48,646 bases of DNA, taken from positions 1-48,646 of the forward strand of contig NZ_JAFCLS010000056.1 in NCBI RefSeq assembly GCF_018131075.1. Reading direction: 5' to 3'. Below the pieces are notes generated by a model. The model was given only the letters and a program-made list of their open reading frames with translations, had not been told where the DNA came from and did not search any database. A program made the translations under genes and the position numbers. Within the stretch, counting starts at the first letter, position 1, and every line of letters starts with the position of its first letter. This stretch comes from Bradyrhizobium sp. JYMT SZCCT0428. GTDB lineage: Bacteria > Pseudomonadota > Alphaproteobacteria > Rhizobiales > Xanthobacteraceae. Shown here in pieces: positions 40,037-48,646 of the stretch.

Positions 40037-41659
40037 ATGATCCGTCTCGATAACGTCTCTAAGCAAGTCGGCCACCAGATCCTCTTCATCGAAGCTTCGG
40101 CAGCCCTGCAGAAGGGCGAGAAGATCGGCCTTGTCGGCCCGAACGGGGCTGGAAAGACCACACTTTTCCGGATGATCTCAGGTCAGGAACTGCCGGACGA
40201 GGGGCAGGTGTCGCTCGATCGCGGCATTACCATCGGCTATTTCAGCCAGGATGTCGGCGAGATGGCAGGCCGCAGCGCGGTTGCCGAGGTGATGGATGGC
40301 GCCGGCCCCGTCAGCGTCGTGGCGGCTGAACTTCGGGCGCTCGAAGCCGCGATGGCCGATCCGGACCAGGCGGATGAGATGGAAGACATCATCGCCCGCT
40401 ATGGCGAGGTGCAGCACCGCTTTGAGGAACTCGACGGCTATGCGCTGGACGGCCGGGCGCGCGAGGCGCTTTCGGGCCTCGGGTTCAGCCAGGAAATGAT
40501 GGATGGCGACGTCGGCGCGCTGTCGGGCGGCTGGAAGATGCGCGTGGCGCTGGCGCGCATCCTGCTGATGCGCCCGGATGTGATGCTGCTGGACGAACCG
40601 AGCAACCATCTCGATCTGGAAAGCCTGATCTGGCTGGAGCAGTTTTTGCGCGGCTATGAAGGCGCGCTGCTGATGACCTCGCATGACCGCGAGTTCATCA
40701 ACCGCATCATCAACAAGGTGGTCGAGATCGACGGCGGCACGCTGACGACTTTTTCCGGCAATTACGAATTCTACGAACAGCAGCGTGCGCTGAACGAGAA
40801 GCAGCAGCAGGCGCAGTTCGAGCGTCAGCAGGCGATGCTGGCCAAGGAAATCAAGTTCATCGAGCGCTTCAAGGCGCGCGCCTCGCATGCGGCGCAGGTG
40901 CAGAGCCGCGTGAAGAAACTCGACAAGATCGAGCGCGTCGAGCCGCCGAAGCGGCGCCAGACGGTGGCGTTCGATTTCCTGCCGGCGCCGCGTTCCGGCG
41001 AGGACGTCGTCAGCCTGAAGAACGTCCACAAGGGTTATGGCAGCCGCAGCATCTATGAAGGCCTCGACTTCATGATCCGCCGCCGCGAGCGCTGGTGCGT
41101 GATGGGCATCAACGGCGCCGGCAAGTCGACGTTGCTGAAGCTGGTGGCGGGCTCGACCGAGCCTGATGACGGCACCGTCGTGGTCGGCGGCAGTGTCAAG
41201 ATGGGCTATTTCGCACAGCACGCGATGGATTTGCTCGACGGCGAACGCACCGTGTTCCAGTGGCTGGAAGATTGCTTCCCGCAGGCAGGCCAGGGCTCAT
41301 TGCGCGCGCTGGCCGGCTGCTTCGGGTTCTCGGGCGACGATGTCGAGAAAAAATGCCGGGTGCTGTCGGGCGGCGAGAAGGCGCGTCTGGTGATGGCGCA
41401 GATGCTGTTCGACCCGCCGAATTTTCTGGTGCTGGACGAGCCGACCAACCATCTGGATCTCGCGACCAAGGAAATGCTGATCAACGCGCTCTCCGAATTC
41501 GAGGGGACCATGCTGTTCGTCTCGCATGATCGCCACTTCCTGGCGGCGCTCTCCAACCGCGTGCTGGAATTGACGCCCGAAGGCATCCACCAGTTCGGCG
41601 GCGGCTATACGGAATACGTCGCGCGCACCGGCCACGAGGCGCCGGGCTTGCGGAGTTGA
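40037..41659 (+). CDS. ABC-F family ATPase
   Basis: The 540-residue product has two ABC domains and no membrane part, the ABC-F arrangement; from length and sequence it is nearest to YbiT. Walker A motifs are GPNGAGKTT and GINGAGKST, the signatures LSGGWKMR and LSGGEKAR, and the Walker B motifs LLDEPSNHLD and LVLDEPTNHLD. The P-site linker (QQRALNEKQQQAQFERQQ and KEIKFIERFKARASHAAQ) is present. ABC-F proteins work on the ribosome to help translation; some give antibiotic resistance, but nothing here indicates that. Confidence 0.93.
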   Translation: MIRLDNVSKQVGHQILFIEASAALQKGEKIGLVGPNGAGKTTLFRMISGQELPDEGQVSLDRGITIGYFSQDVGEMAGRSAVAEVMDGAGPVSVVAAELRALEAAMADPDQADEMEDIIARYGEVQHRFEELDGYALDGRAREALSGLGFSQEMMDGDVGALSGGWKMRVALARILLMRPDVMLLDEPSNHLDLESLIWLEQFLRGYEGALLMTSHDREFINRIINKVVEIDGGTLTTFSGNYEFYEQQRALNEKQQQAQFERQQAMLAKEIKFIERFKARASHAAQVQSRVKKLDKIERVEPPKRRQTVAFDFLPAPRSGEDVVSLKNVHKGYGSRSIYEGLDFMIRRRERWCVMGINGAGKSTLLKLVAGSTEPDDGTVVVGGSVKMGYFAQHAMDLLDGERTVFQWLEDCFPQAGQGSLRALAGCFGFSGDDVEKKCRVLSGGEKARLVMAQMLFDPPNFLVLDEPTNHLDLATKEMLINALSEFEGTMLFVSHDRHFLAALSNRVLELTPEGIHQFGGGYTEYVARTGHEAPGLRS

Positions 41660-41663
41660 TGCA

Positions 41664-42641
41664 CTATCTCCGTCGCGCCAGCGGGGCGATTGTTTCGATT
41701 TCGTTGGTCCAGATGCCGCCGGAGTATTGTTCGGGCAGCCGTTGCAGGAGTTCCGGCGTGTCGACGCCGGACGAAAACTCGCCGCCGCTGTAGGGGCCCA
41801 GCACGAAGACCGCGCTGTTCGCCGCGTCCATGCGGTTCAGGAACCGGTCGGGCCAGCCCCACAGCCACGGCGCGACGTTGATCGGCACCAGCACTATCGC
41901 GTGTGCGCACGCCTGCGGCACCATGCCGGTCCAGCCGTAGCCGATATAGCTGACAAGACAGCTCTTGATGGCCGCGCGCGAAATCGTCCTGATGTCCGGC
42001 ACCAACCGCCGGACCGCTTCGATCGGCTCGTCGCCGCCATAGACCATGATGAGGCGGCGGCGCTCGGCGGGGAGGGCTCTCAGGACGCCTGCCAGCTTCT
42101 CGCCTTCGGACCGATCGCGGCTCTTGACGTTGATCAGCAACCGCTTGTCCGGGAAGGTCGCGAGCGTCTCGGCCAGCGTTGGCATCTGGCCGATGCCCTT
42201 GCCGCGGAATGGAAAGGTCTTGCCGTTGTCGGCGGTATATCCGTAACCGATGTCGCGCAATTTCAGCTCGGCCATCGCATGCTCGCGGGTAACCCCGCGT
42301 CCATCCGTGCGGCAGTCGAGCGTCCAATCGTGAAATACCGCAAACTCGCCATCGGTTGTCGGATGGACATCGATCTCGACGATATCGGCGCCGGCCGCAA
42401 ACCCTGATCGCATCGAACGAATGGTATTTTCCAGATAGTCATGCGTCGGCGGCAACATCCGTGCCGCCGTGCAGGTGTCGTTCTTCAAATCGCGTTCGTC
42501 GAAGCGCTGCGCCACGCCCCGATGGGCGAGAAGGACGGGAGAGCCTTCGCGATGCGCGGTCAGGAGATTGGTGTTGTTGATGGTGATGCAAGCGGCGATT
42601 GCAGCGATTGCTGCGGCGACGTACTTTATCTTCCTGCCCAA
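41664..42641 (-). CDS. Glycerophosphodiester phosphodiesterase family protein
   Basis: A 325-residue GDPD protein with an N-terminal membrane or signal segment (KYVAAAIAAIAACITI) and the family motifs LAHRG, DIVEIDVHPTTDG and FHDWTLDC. GDPD enzymes cleave glycerophosphodiesters from phospholipids in the periplasm. The middle part is divergent, so the substrate may differ. I chose TTG 42641 because AAGAGG lies 7 nt upstream; GTG 42647 is too close. The stop is 5 bp beyond the ABC-F stop, convergent. Confidence 0.87.
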   Translation of the reverse strand: MGRKIKYVAAAIAAIAACITINNTNLLTAHREGSPVLLAHRGVAQRFDERDLKNDTCTAARMLPPTHDYLENTIRSMRSGFAAGADIVEIDVHPTTDGEFAVFHDWTLDCRTDGRGVTREHAMAELKLRDIGYGYTADNGKTFPFRGKGIGQMPTLAETLATFPDKRLLINVKSRDRSEGEKLAGVLRALPAERRRLIMVYGGDEPIEAVRRLVPDIRTISRAAIKSCLVSYIGYGWTGMVPQACAHAIVLVPINVAPWLWGWPDRFLNRMDAANSAVFVLGPYSGGEFSSGVDTPELLQRLPEQYSGGIWTNEIETIAPLARRR

Positions 42642-42802
42642 TATCACACCTCTTTTGAGATGTGCTGCTAGGCAGTATTTCTGTTCGATTTGCGGCGGCG
42701 GAAAGCGACAGGACCAGCCAAACGCATTGGAGGCACGCGTGCACGCTGGGTTGAACCGTCAGTGTCTGCCCGATACGCTTCTTGCAAAAATCGGGGGCAA
42801 CG

Positions 42803-43678
42803 ATGCGGCAGATCAGGATCGGCGACATCACCATCGATGCGGTGATCGAGCGCGAGGGGCCGTGGCGGCGGCCGCAGGATTTCTTCCCGGCCTATGACGA
42901 GGTGGTCTTCAGGCAGCATCTGCCTGATATGGAGCCGGAATTCTTCGACGCGGCGTCCGGCAAGATGTTCATCACCTACCAGACGTTTGTGGTCCGCACG
43001 CCGCGCCATACCATTCTGGTCGACACCTGCACCGGCGAGGACAAGGGGCATCCGCCGCCGTTCGATTTCCCCGGCAAGGAGCGCTGGCGCAACGAGTTGT
43101 TCGCACTCGGCGTCAGCTTCGAGCAGGTCGATTACGTATTCTGCACCCATCTGCACATCGACCATACCGGCTGGAACACCACGCTGCGCGACGGACGCTG
43201 GGTGCCGACATTCCCGAATGCGAAGTACATATTCCACAAAAAGGAATATGCGGTGTGGGAAGCCGAATACGCCAAAGGCGCCGAGCCGCCCGGCAAAGTG
43301 TTCCGCGACAACTGCCTGCCCATTGTCGAGGCCGGGCAGGCGCTATTGGTCGATGACGACTACGCATTGGACGATACTGTCACGCTGACGCCGACGCCGG
43401 GGCATTCGCCCTGCCATTGCTGCGTCAACATCGTCTCGAAAGGCCAGCGCGCGGTGGTGGCGGGCGACCTCATGCACCATGCGATTCAGTGCCGCGAGCC
43501 CGACTGGTCGCCGGGCGTCGACTGGGACCCAAAGCAGTCGGCGGTGTCGCGCCGCACGTTCTTTGCTTCCGTCGCCGGCACCGATACGCTGATCCTGCCG
43601 GTTCATTTCCCGAATCCGACGGTCGGCCTGATCACGGCCGATGGCGATCGCTTCGACTATCGTTTTAAACGGGATTAG
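42803..43678 (+). CDS. MBL-fold metallo-hydrolase
   Basis: A 291-residue protein of the metallo-beta-lactamase fold. The zinc motif is CTHLHIDHTG (HxHxDH), and the other ligands are in TPGHSPCH and AGDLMHH; HFPNPTVG near the end holds the last His. The N-terminus (IRIGDITIDAVIEREGPWRR) is that of the AttM/quorum-quenching-lactonase-like or similar group, but the substrate cannot be named. ATG 42803 has GGGGGC upstream. Confidence 0.9.
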   Translation: MRQIRIGDITIDAVIEREGPWRRPQDFFPAYDEVVFRQHLPDMEPEFFDAASGKMFITYQTFVVRTPRHTILVDTCTGEDKGHPPPFDFPGKERWRNELFALGVSFEQVDYVFCTHLHIDHTGWNTTLRDGRWVPTFPNAKYIFHKKEYAVWEAEYAKGAEPPGKVFRDNCLPIVEAGQALLVDDDYALDDTVTLTPTPGHSPCHCCVNIVSKGQRAVVAGDLMHHAIQCREPDWSPGVDWDPKQSAVSRRTFFASVAGTDTLILPVHFPNPTVGLITADGDRFDYRFKRD

Positions 43679-43724
43679 CGCTATCGACTGCGGCGTAACA
43701 GGGACGAAGGTAAACTCGTGGCCA

Positions 43725-44870
43725 TCAGGGTGCGAGTTCGGCTTTGGTCTCGCCGAGCAGCGCCATGCCACCCAACCGGCCCAATTCGTCTGAACATTTC
43801 GCGCTCTTGCCGTAGCAGCCGAATGCAACCACTACGCGCTCCGAAAGCGGTCCGAGGCAGGGCAGGCCGGTGTCGCCAAAGCTGGTCATGCACGGCACCA
43901 CGCGGCGTTCTTCGAAATGGAGGTCGCGAATACGCTCAAGGATCTGCGTTTGCAGCCGATCAGCAACCTCAATCGATCCGCCTGATCGGAACCAGTCCTT
44001 GATATCCGCTTCGCTTTCGAGCGGAAGATCGACGGGATCACCGCCGAGCTTCAACCAGGTTTGGCCGTCCGGATAGGGGATCGGCGGCAGAATATAGGGG
44101 TTGTCGCCCTTGGGACCCAAACAAAGCATCGACGGCATTCCAGCCAGGCGTTGAGCCTCCGCTGCACCAAGCCGAAACATCGCCACGGTACGCCCATAGA
44201 CCGTAACACCCAGTGATCGACCGAGCAGTGACTGGGTATGCCCGCCTGCTGCCACGAGAACACGCTCGGCCTCGACACTGCCCGATCTCGTCCGGATCGT
44301 CACACCAGAGCCGCTTTCCGAAACCGCTAGCGCCGGTTCATTGATGATCCGGGCCCCGGCGCGCTCCGCCGCGATCGTCTGTGCGCGGACCAGGCGGCGC
44401 GGGCTGATATATCCGGCATTACGCGGCTGGAAATACCCCTGCATTCCCGCCGTCGATCTCAGAAACGGAAATCGCTCCGCGAGCCCCGCATCATGATACG
44501 CCTCGCACAGGATCCCGTCTTCGGCGCAGATCTTGCCAACCGAAGCGATGTTTGTAGTTTCGCTATCGCCAACGTAAAGCGCACCGACTTCCCGGTAGAA
44601 CTCGACCCCGCTCTCCGCTGCAATCTCGCCGTAGCGAGAAATCGCGGCGCGATTCATTTGCCGCCAAAAGGGCTGCGGATCGTAACTCCGCGTGATACGG
44701 CCCTCATCGTAGTGGCTGCCGAAGACGCCGTCATGGCGTGAAAAATCCGCCGGCTCGTCGGGCCCGATCAGTGCAACATCATGGCCCATTTTGGACAGAT
44801 GCCGCGCCGCCGCCGACCCGATCATGCCACGCCCGATCACCGCAAGTTTGATCGCTTTATTCGCGCTCAC
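43725..44870 (-). CDS. FAD-dependent amine oxidoreductase (DAO family)
   Basis: A 381-residue protein of the sarcosine oxidase/N-methyltryptophan oxidase type. The FAD-binding loop is IGRGMIGSAAARHLSKMGHD; later, AGGHTQSLLG, and near the end GCYGKSAKCSDELGRLGG, with a Cys where covalent flavin binding occurs in sarcosine oxidases. The substrate is an N-methyl or secondary amine, unproven. It is divergent from the small cupin gene. Confidence 0.87.
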   Translation of the reverse strand: MSANKAIKLAVIGRGMIGSAAARHLSKMGHDVALIGPDEPADFSRHDGVFGSHYDEGRITRSYDPQPFWRQMNRAAISRYGEIAAESGVEFYREVGALYVGDSETTNIASVGKICAEDGILCEAYHDAGLAERFPFLRSTAGMQGYFQPRNAGYISPRRLVRAQTIAAERAGARIINEPALAVSESGSGVTIRTRSGSVEAERVLVAAGGHTQSLLGRSLGVTVYGRTVAMFRLGAAEAQRLAGMPSMLCLGPKGDNPYILPPIPYPDGQTWLKLGGDPVDLPLESEADIKDWFRSGGSIEVADRLQTQILERIRDLHFEERRVVPCMTSFGDTGLPCLGPLSERVVVAFGCYGKSAKCSDELGRLGGMALLGETKAELAP

Positions 44871-45026
44871 GATTAACTCCCGCGCTTTGCCACCTTAAGA
44901 CGGGCAATTGGCCCGTACGCAAGTCGATCATGCACAACCTTTCTCGATCCATCACAATCGACAAGTATCATTTTTAATAATGACAACAGCCAGTATAGTC
45001 GACGTTACCCAACACAGGACAGCATC
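44871..45026. promoter_or_regulatory. Divergent region between the oxidoreductase and cupin genes
   Basis: The 156 bp include an AT-rich patch with TCATT-N6-AATGA (around 44970-44985) that could be an operator for one of the two genes. No clear promoter boxes are seen. Confidence 0.35.
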
Positions 45027-45410
45027 ATGGATCAGCGCGACCCAAGGACCGGTAAGGAGCACCGGGAGTTCTTCAACATCGATCTTTCCTCAGGCTGGGA
45101 AACGATCGCGCCGGGTATCGAGGCGAAGACGCTAGCTGGATCGCTCGATGAAGCTGCCGGCAAGGGGCATCTCAATCGCCTCGCTCGCTGGGCGCCGAAT
45201 GCCGAGATCGATGCCGTGCGCGAGCACGAGTTTTACGAGGAGGTCGTGGTTATCAGGGGAACCCTCCTTGTGGCCTCGCAGGAGCCGCCACATCGTTTCG
45301 AGGCGTTCCACGCTCCGGCTTTCGCCTGCCGCCCTCCGCATGCCAAACACGGCCCCTTCAAGGCAGGTCCGGAAGGCTGTTTGCTGCTTGAAACATCGTT
45401 TTTCTATTAG
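45027..45410 (+). CDS. Cupin domain protein
   Basis: A 127-residue single-cupin protein: DAVREHEFYEEVVVIRGTLL holds the first motif (EHEFYEEVVVIRG) and PPHAKHGPF the second. Metal-binding His and Glu are present. It might be an isomerase or a dioxygenase of a small substrate; nothing decides. It may be related to the divergent amine oxidase. Its TAG stop overlaps the TAA of the convergent acetyltransferase gene (45407-45410). Confidence 0.82.
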   Translation: MDQRDPRTGKEHREFFNIDLSSGWETIAPGIEAKTLAGSLDEAAGKGHLNRLARWAPNAEIDAVREHEFYEEVVVIRGTLLVASQEPPHRFEAFHAPAFACRPPHAKHGPFKAGPEGCLLLETSFFY

Positions 45411-46051
45411 GGTATTACCGGTGCGCGATTGCTCCAGCGCGCGCAGAATCCCTCGACGTCGCCGGATTGAAATTCCGGCAGGCGCTGAAAAATGGTTTCC
45501 GCCGGCCAATTCCACCACGCAATACGTGAGAGTTGCGCAGCGATATCGCGGTTGAAACGCTCCCGGATCTGTTTGGCGGGAACACCGCCCACAATGGTGT
45601 AGGGCGCCACATCACGGGTAACCACGGCGCCGGCGGCCAGCACGGCACCGTCGCCGACTGTGACGCCCGGCATCACGATGACGGCGTGACCGATCCAGAC
45701 ATCGTTCCCGATCACGACGCGGTCGGCGCGGCGTTGCCGGAAGAAGCCGTGGTCGCGCTGCGCGTCCGCCGTGTAATATTCGGGGCAATAGGTGAAGCGG
45801 TGCTGTGACGGGCGGTCGAGAGGATGGTTCGGCGCCCCGATGCGCACTTGTGCCGCGATTGCACAAAATTTCCCGATCTCTGCATCCGCGACCATGCAGC
45901 CCGGGCCGAGATAGGAGTAATCGCCGAGGTCGGTGTATTCGATGGCGGTGTCGCCGAGAATTTCGCAGCAAACACCGATGGTTACTTCGCGCAATTTGAC
46001 GGATGGTTCAACGAAGGTTTCGGCAAGTTTTGGCGGTGCCGGTTGGTGCAT
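45407..46051 (-). CDS. CatB/phosphonate-type hexapeptide acetyltransferase
   Basis: A 214-residue left-handed beta-helix protein. The hexapeptide repeats carry the CatB-type features: VTIGVCCEILGDTAIEYTDL, IGKFCAIAAQVRIGAPNHPL, RVVIGNDVWIGHAVIVMPGV and GAVVTRDVAPYTIVGGVPAK. It is nearest to the hexapeptide transferases found in phosphonate operons (TIGR03308-like), yet no phn genes are here. It is probably an acetyltransferase with an unknown acceptor. The start at 46051 (MHQPAPPKLAE) has only a weak ribosome site. Confidence 0.85.
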   Translation of the reverse strand: MHQPAPPKLAETFVEPSVKLREVTIGVCCEILGDTAIEYTDLGDYSYLGPGCMVADAEIGKFCAIAAQVRIGAPNHPLDRPSQHRFTYCPEYYTADAQRDHGFFRQRRADRVVIGNDVWIGHAVIVMPGVTVGDGAVLAAGAVVTRDVAPYTIVGGVPAKQIRERFNRDIAAQLSRIAWWNWPAETIFQRLPEFQSGDVEGFCARWSNRAPVIP

Positions 46052-46092
46052 GTCGAGTGCTCGTCCTGAATCACGCGGCCTGCCGCCGCGAG

Positions 46093-46120
46093 GGTCATCT
46101 ACCACAGCTGGCAGATGACC
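46093..46120. promoter_or_regulatory. Inverted repeat between MCP and acetyltransferase genes
   Basis: GGTCATCT (46093-46100) and AGATGACC (46113-46120) form a perfect 8-bp dyad with a 12-nt loop (accacagctggc), in the 119 bp between the stop of the chemotaxis gene and the start of the acetyltransferase gene. It could be a terminator without a U-run or an operator of the acetyltransferase gene. Confidence 0.4.
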
Positions 46121-46170
46121 GCGCGTGAAGGTTAGGACTGGCAAGCATGTACTGGCTGCAGGCGCCTGAC

Positions 46171-48252
46171 CTAGGCGGCGCGAACCTCGCTGAGGAAGCG
46201 GTTGACCTGGCCGGCAAGGTCCTTGGACTGCGACGACAATTGCTCGGCAGCACCCAGCACCTGGGTGGCGGCTGAACCGGTATCGTCGGCCGCCCGCTGC
46301 GCGCCGGAGATGTTGGCGTTGACTTCCTGGGTGCCGCGCGCGGCTTCCTGGACGCTGCGGGATATCTCCTGCGTCGCCGAACCCTGTTCCTCGATAGCCG
46401 AGGCAATCGCAATGCCGATCTGGTCGATCTCGGCAATGACGTTGGCGACGTTCTGGATGGCCGTCACCGTCTCGTCGCTCGCGGCCTGGATGGCGGCAAT
46501 CTGTTCGGAGATTTCGGTGGTCGCTTTCGCGGTCTGGCCGGCCAGCGATTTGACCTCGGAAGCGACGACGGCAAAGCCGCGGCCGGCATCGCCGGCACGT
46601 GCGGCCTCGATGGTGGCGTTGAGGGCGAGCAGGTTGGTCTGGGCCGCGATGCTCTGGATCAGCGTCACGACGTCGCCGATCTTCTGCGCGCCTTCGGCCA
46701 GCGAACGGGCGGTGTCGCCGGTGCGGCGGGCGTTGTCGACGGCACGGGCCGCGATCTCGGTGGACTGCGCAACCTGGCGGCCGATCTCGGAGATCGAGGA
46801 GGTGAGTTCTTCCGTGGCGCTCGCAACGGTCTGGACGTTGGTCGAGGTCTGTTCGGAGGCGGCGGCCACAATACCGGCCTGACGGTTGGTGGCTTCCGCG
46901 GTCGAGGACATCGACTGCGCGGTGTCTTCCATGACAGATGACGCCGCCGACAGCCCGCCGACGAGTTCGGTCACCTTGGCTTCAAACCCGCGGGTGAGTT
47001 CGTCGAGCACCTGGACGCGCCGCATCTTGACGTCGTTCTCGGCGGCCTTTTCCGCCGACAGGCGTTCGGCCTCGATCATGTTGTCCTTGAAGACGCGCAC
47101 GGCGGCCGCCATCGCGCCGATCTCGTCGCCGCGCTCGGCGCCCGAGATTTCGTCGGAAACGTTGCCGCTGGCAAGGCGCGTCATGGTGGCGGTAAGCTCG
47201 ACGATCGGTTTGCAGACGCGGCGATAGACCATCAGGATCAGGCCGGCGCTAGCGCCGATAACGGCGATCAGGCCTGCGAGCGCGATGATGAAGCTGAGGC
47301 GCGCCGAGGCGTAGGCGGCGCCCAGAACCTCCTCGGCATTGTCATAGAACGCGTCGCGCAGCGTGATGACCGCGCCGAGGCCCTTTTGCGATTCCGCGAA
47401 GAACACATCGACGTCGTGCTCGTATTTGCCGCTGATCGCGCCGTCCTTGACGAGCTTCAGCTCCTTGCCGAACCGATCGACATAGGCCTCGTTCATCTTG
47501 CCGAGGGCGACTGCCACGTTGGCCGGCGTTGCGGGATTGCCGCGCAAATCCTGCAGCGACATCAGGATCTGGTCGGCGCGGCCTTGCGCGCGGCTCAGTT
47601 CCATTTTCTCGGCGTCGGTCGCGACGCGGTTGGCACCGACCAGGTTCTTGTGCAGGCTGGCGTTGTAGCCGCCGACATCGCGCAGCGCCCAGGTGATGTT
47701 CGCGTAGGTCGCCTGGCGGTAGGCGTCGCCGTCGAGCAGCGCCATGCGACGGACCTGTTCTTCGAGCAACGCGGTGATGGCGGCGTTGAAGATCGCGTTG
47801 TCGGCGACGATCTTCCTGGCGGCGTCCTTGCGGGCATCGGCGGGGCCGGCGATCGCCTTGTCGATGGATTCGCGCAGGCCATTGAACTTCGCGTTCAGCG
47901 CATCGATGCCGCTGCCGACGGACGCGCCATCGTCGAGCGAGCCGGGCAGCGCCTTGCGGATCGCATTCATCTTCGCCAGCGCGCCGTTGGTATCCTTGCG
48001 GTATTTGTCGAGGTCGGAGAGCATCTTCGGCTCCACCACCGCCGGCCCATACAGGATGTTGGTGGAGAAGCCGCGTTCAGGGTTCATGTAACGCGGGATG
48101 TCGCCGACGGCGCGCACCACTTCAAGCCGGCTCTGGGCGACGGACACCTTCTCCATGGTCTGGTATTTCGTGAGCGCCACATAGACGGCGAGGCCACCGC
48201 CCACGGCGGAAAGCGAGACGATGGCGGCGGTCAGGAGGGTACCGATTTTCAT
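46171..48252 (-). CDS. Methyl-accepting chemotaxis protein
   Basis: A 693-residue receptor. TM1 lies at residues about 5-28 (LLTAAIVSLSAVGGGLAVYV), then a periplasmic helical domain of about 290 residues, TM2 (SFIIALAGLIAVIGASAGLI), a HAMP domain (YRRVCKPIVELTATMTRLAS) and a cytoplasmic signalling domain with the CheA/CheW-binding hairpin (LLALNATIEAARAGDAGRGF). It ends EVRAA without a CheR-docking pentapeptide. The ligand is unknown. ATG 48252 is taken as start; GTG 48270 is an alternative. Confidence 0.93.
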   Translation of the reverse strand: MKIGTLLTAAIVSLSAVGGGLAVYVALTKYQTMEKVSVAQSRLEVVRAVGDIPRYMNPERGFSTNILYGPAVVEPKMLSDLDKYRKDTNGALAKMNAIRKALPGSLDDGASVGSGIDALNAKFNGLRESIDKAIAGPADARKDAARKIVADNAIFNAAITALLEEQVRRMALLDGDAYRQATYANITWALRDVGGYNASLHKNLVGANRVATDAEKMELSRAQGRADQILMSLQDLRGNPATPANVAVALGKMNEAYVDRFGKELKLVKDGAISGKYEHDVDVFFAESQKGLGAVITLRDAFYDNAEEVLGAAYASARLSFIIALAGLIAVIGASAGLILMVYRRVCKPIVELTATMTRLASGNVSDEISGAERGDEIGAMAAAVRVFKDNMIEAERLSAEKAAENDVKMRRVQVLDELTRGFEAKVTELVGGLSAASSVMEDTAQSMSSTAEATNRQAGIVAAASEQTSTNVQTVASATEELTSSISEIGRQVAQSTEIAARAVDNARRTGDTARSLAEGAQKIGDVVTLIQSIAAQTNLLALNATIEAARAGDAGRGFAVVASEVKSLAGQTAKATTEISEQIAAIQAASDETVTAIQNVANVIAEIDQIGIAIASAIEEQGSATQEISRSVQEAARGTQEVNANISGAQRAADDTGSAATQVLGAAEQLSSQSKDLAGQVNRFLSEVRAA

Positions 48253-48449
48253 GGGATTTGGGCCATTCACGATGGTATGGGAGTCCGGATCTCCATCCTA
48301 AGTGGTGCGCATTAATCTTGGGTTACGGTGCGGGCAGTTGGCCGCCGATCCACCAGCCGTCGTGGCCGATCCGCAGCGCGAACTACCCGACGCCTGCAAC
48401 CAGCGCGTTTAAGAGCAGCGGTTCCGGCATCGCGCGGCGGGAAAACACA
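48253..48449. other. Intergenic stretch upstream of the chemotaxis gene
   Basis: I see no gene or clear regulatory site in these 197 bp; the promoter of the chemotaxis gene should lie here. The remaining intergenic bases to the right edge are the family A repeat. Confidence 0.5.
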
Positions 48450-48646
48450 CTTGCGCATTCCCGCGGCTCATTTCGCCCGAGTTGTTCAAATCTCGCCGCC
48501 CCCAGAAAAATCAGAGGGCGCAGGGAATGCCGGATGCGCGCTGCACCCGCGGTCTCGTGTGCGATTGTGCAACAAGATGGTGCACACGAGCATACAGGGC
48601 AGCGGAGAGCATCCGACATTCCCTGCGCAATGGCTTTACGGCTTAT
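48450..48646 (-). repeat. Dispersed hairpin-rich repeat (family A), right copy
   Basis: On the minus strand this matches the left-edge copy at 12-206: ATAAGCCGTAAAGCCATTGC, CTGCCCTGTATGCTCGTGTG and GAGACCGCGGGTGCAGCGCG are shared. The copies differ most in the loop of the inner hairpin and beyond the outer arm. It is truncated by the window edge, so its full extent is not visible. Confidence 0.75.

Noticed and set aside
48383..48619. 78-codon frame on the minus strand at the right edge
   Set aside because: It is the shadow of the family A repeat, as at the left edge.

Overview
The window looks like a piece of an alphaproteobacterial chromosome from Bradyrhizobium or a very close relative (Rhodopseudomonas/Afipia group). 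Base composition is GC-rich, nearly every gene has GC-rich third positions, and there is a eukaryote-type glutamine synthetase GlnII with a divergent gstI-like (DUF2735) gene. Three kinds of short dispersed repeats that I associate with this group are present in the intergenic spaces. I see no tRNA, rRNA, CRISPR array, transposase, integrase or phage gene. These identifications come from reading the sequence and remembering protein families; no search was run.

Layout. 0-8.4 kb: a dispersed repeat, selO, aspS, an AsmA-like envelope protein flanked on the far side by a diverged second copy of the aspS 3' end, then maeB (malic enzyme fused to a phosphotransacetylase-like domain). 8.5-13.2 kb: DoxX, a DHFR-like reductase, and three exported envelope proteins (polysaccharide deacetylase, glutathione peroxidase, L,D-transpeptidase). 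13.4-19.2 kb: mostly small exported or membrane proteins, including two tandem paralogous secreted peptides of 53-54 residues, a beta-lactamase-family serine hydrolase and a TPR protein. 19.2-25.2 kb: a MocR regulator divergent from a pyridoxamine-phosphate-oxidase-like gene, an M20 deacylase, a frameshifted cobalamin-binding protein gene and a hotdog thioesterase. 25.2-28.5 kb: an aldoxime dehydratase, nitrilase and AraC regulator, which together read as an aldoxime to nitrile to carboxylic acid pathway. 28.7-34.2 kb: assorted single genes (GNAT, monooxygenase, DUF2161 nuclease-like, SDR, SGNH, phosphatase, MliC-like). 34.3-36.2 kb: gstI/glnII with a clear sigma-54 promoter. 36.3-40 kb: two paralogous proteins each made of two GrlR-like domains, around a frameshifted substrate-binding protein, a Sel1-repeat protein and an unknown. 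40-48.6 kb: ABC-F ATPase, GDPD, metallo-beta-lactamase fold protein, FAD oxidoreductase, cupin, hexapeptide acetyltransferase, a chemotaxis receptor, and a second copy of the left-edge repeat in inverted orientation.

The points most worth a second look are the doubled GrlR proteins, the tandem secreted peptides with overlapping alternative hairpins between them, the relic of a second aspS 3' end behind an inserted-looking gene, the aldoxime/nitrile cluster with a 22-bp-spaced operator candidate, and two single-base frameshifts that both fall in runs of G.
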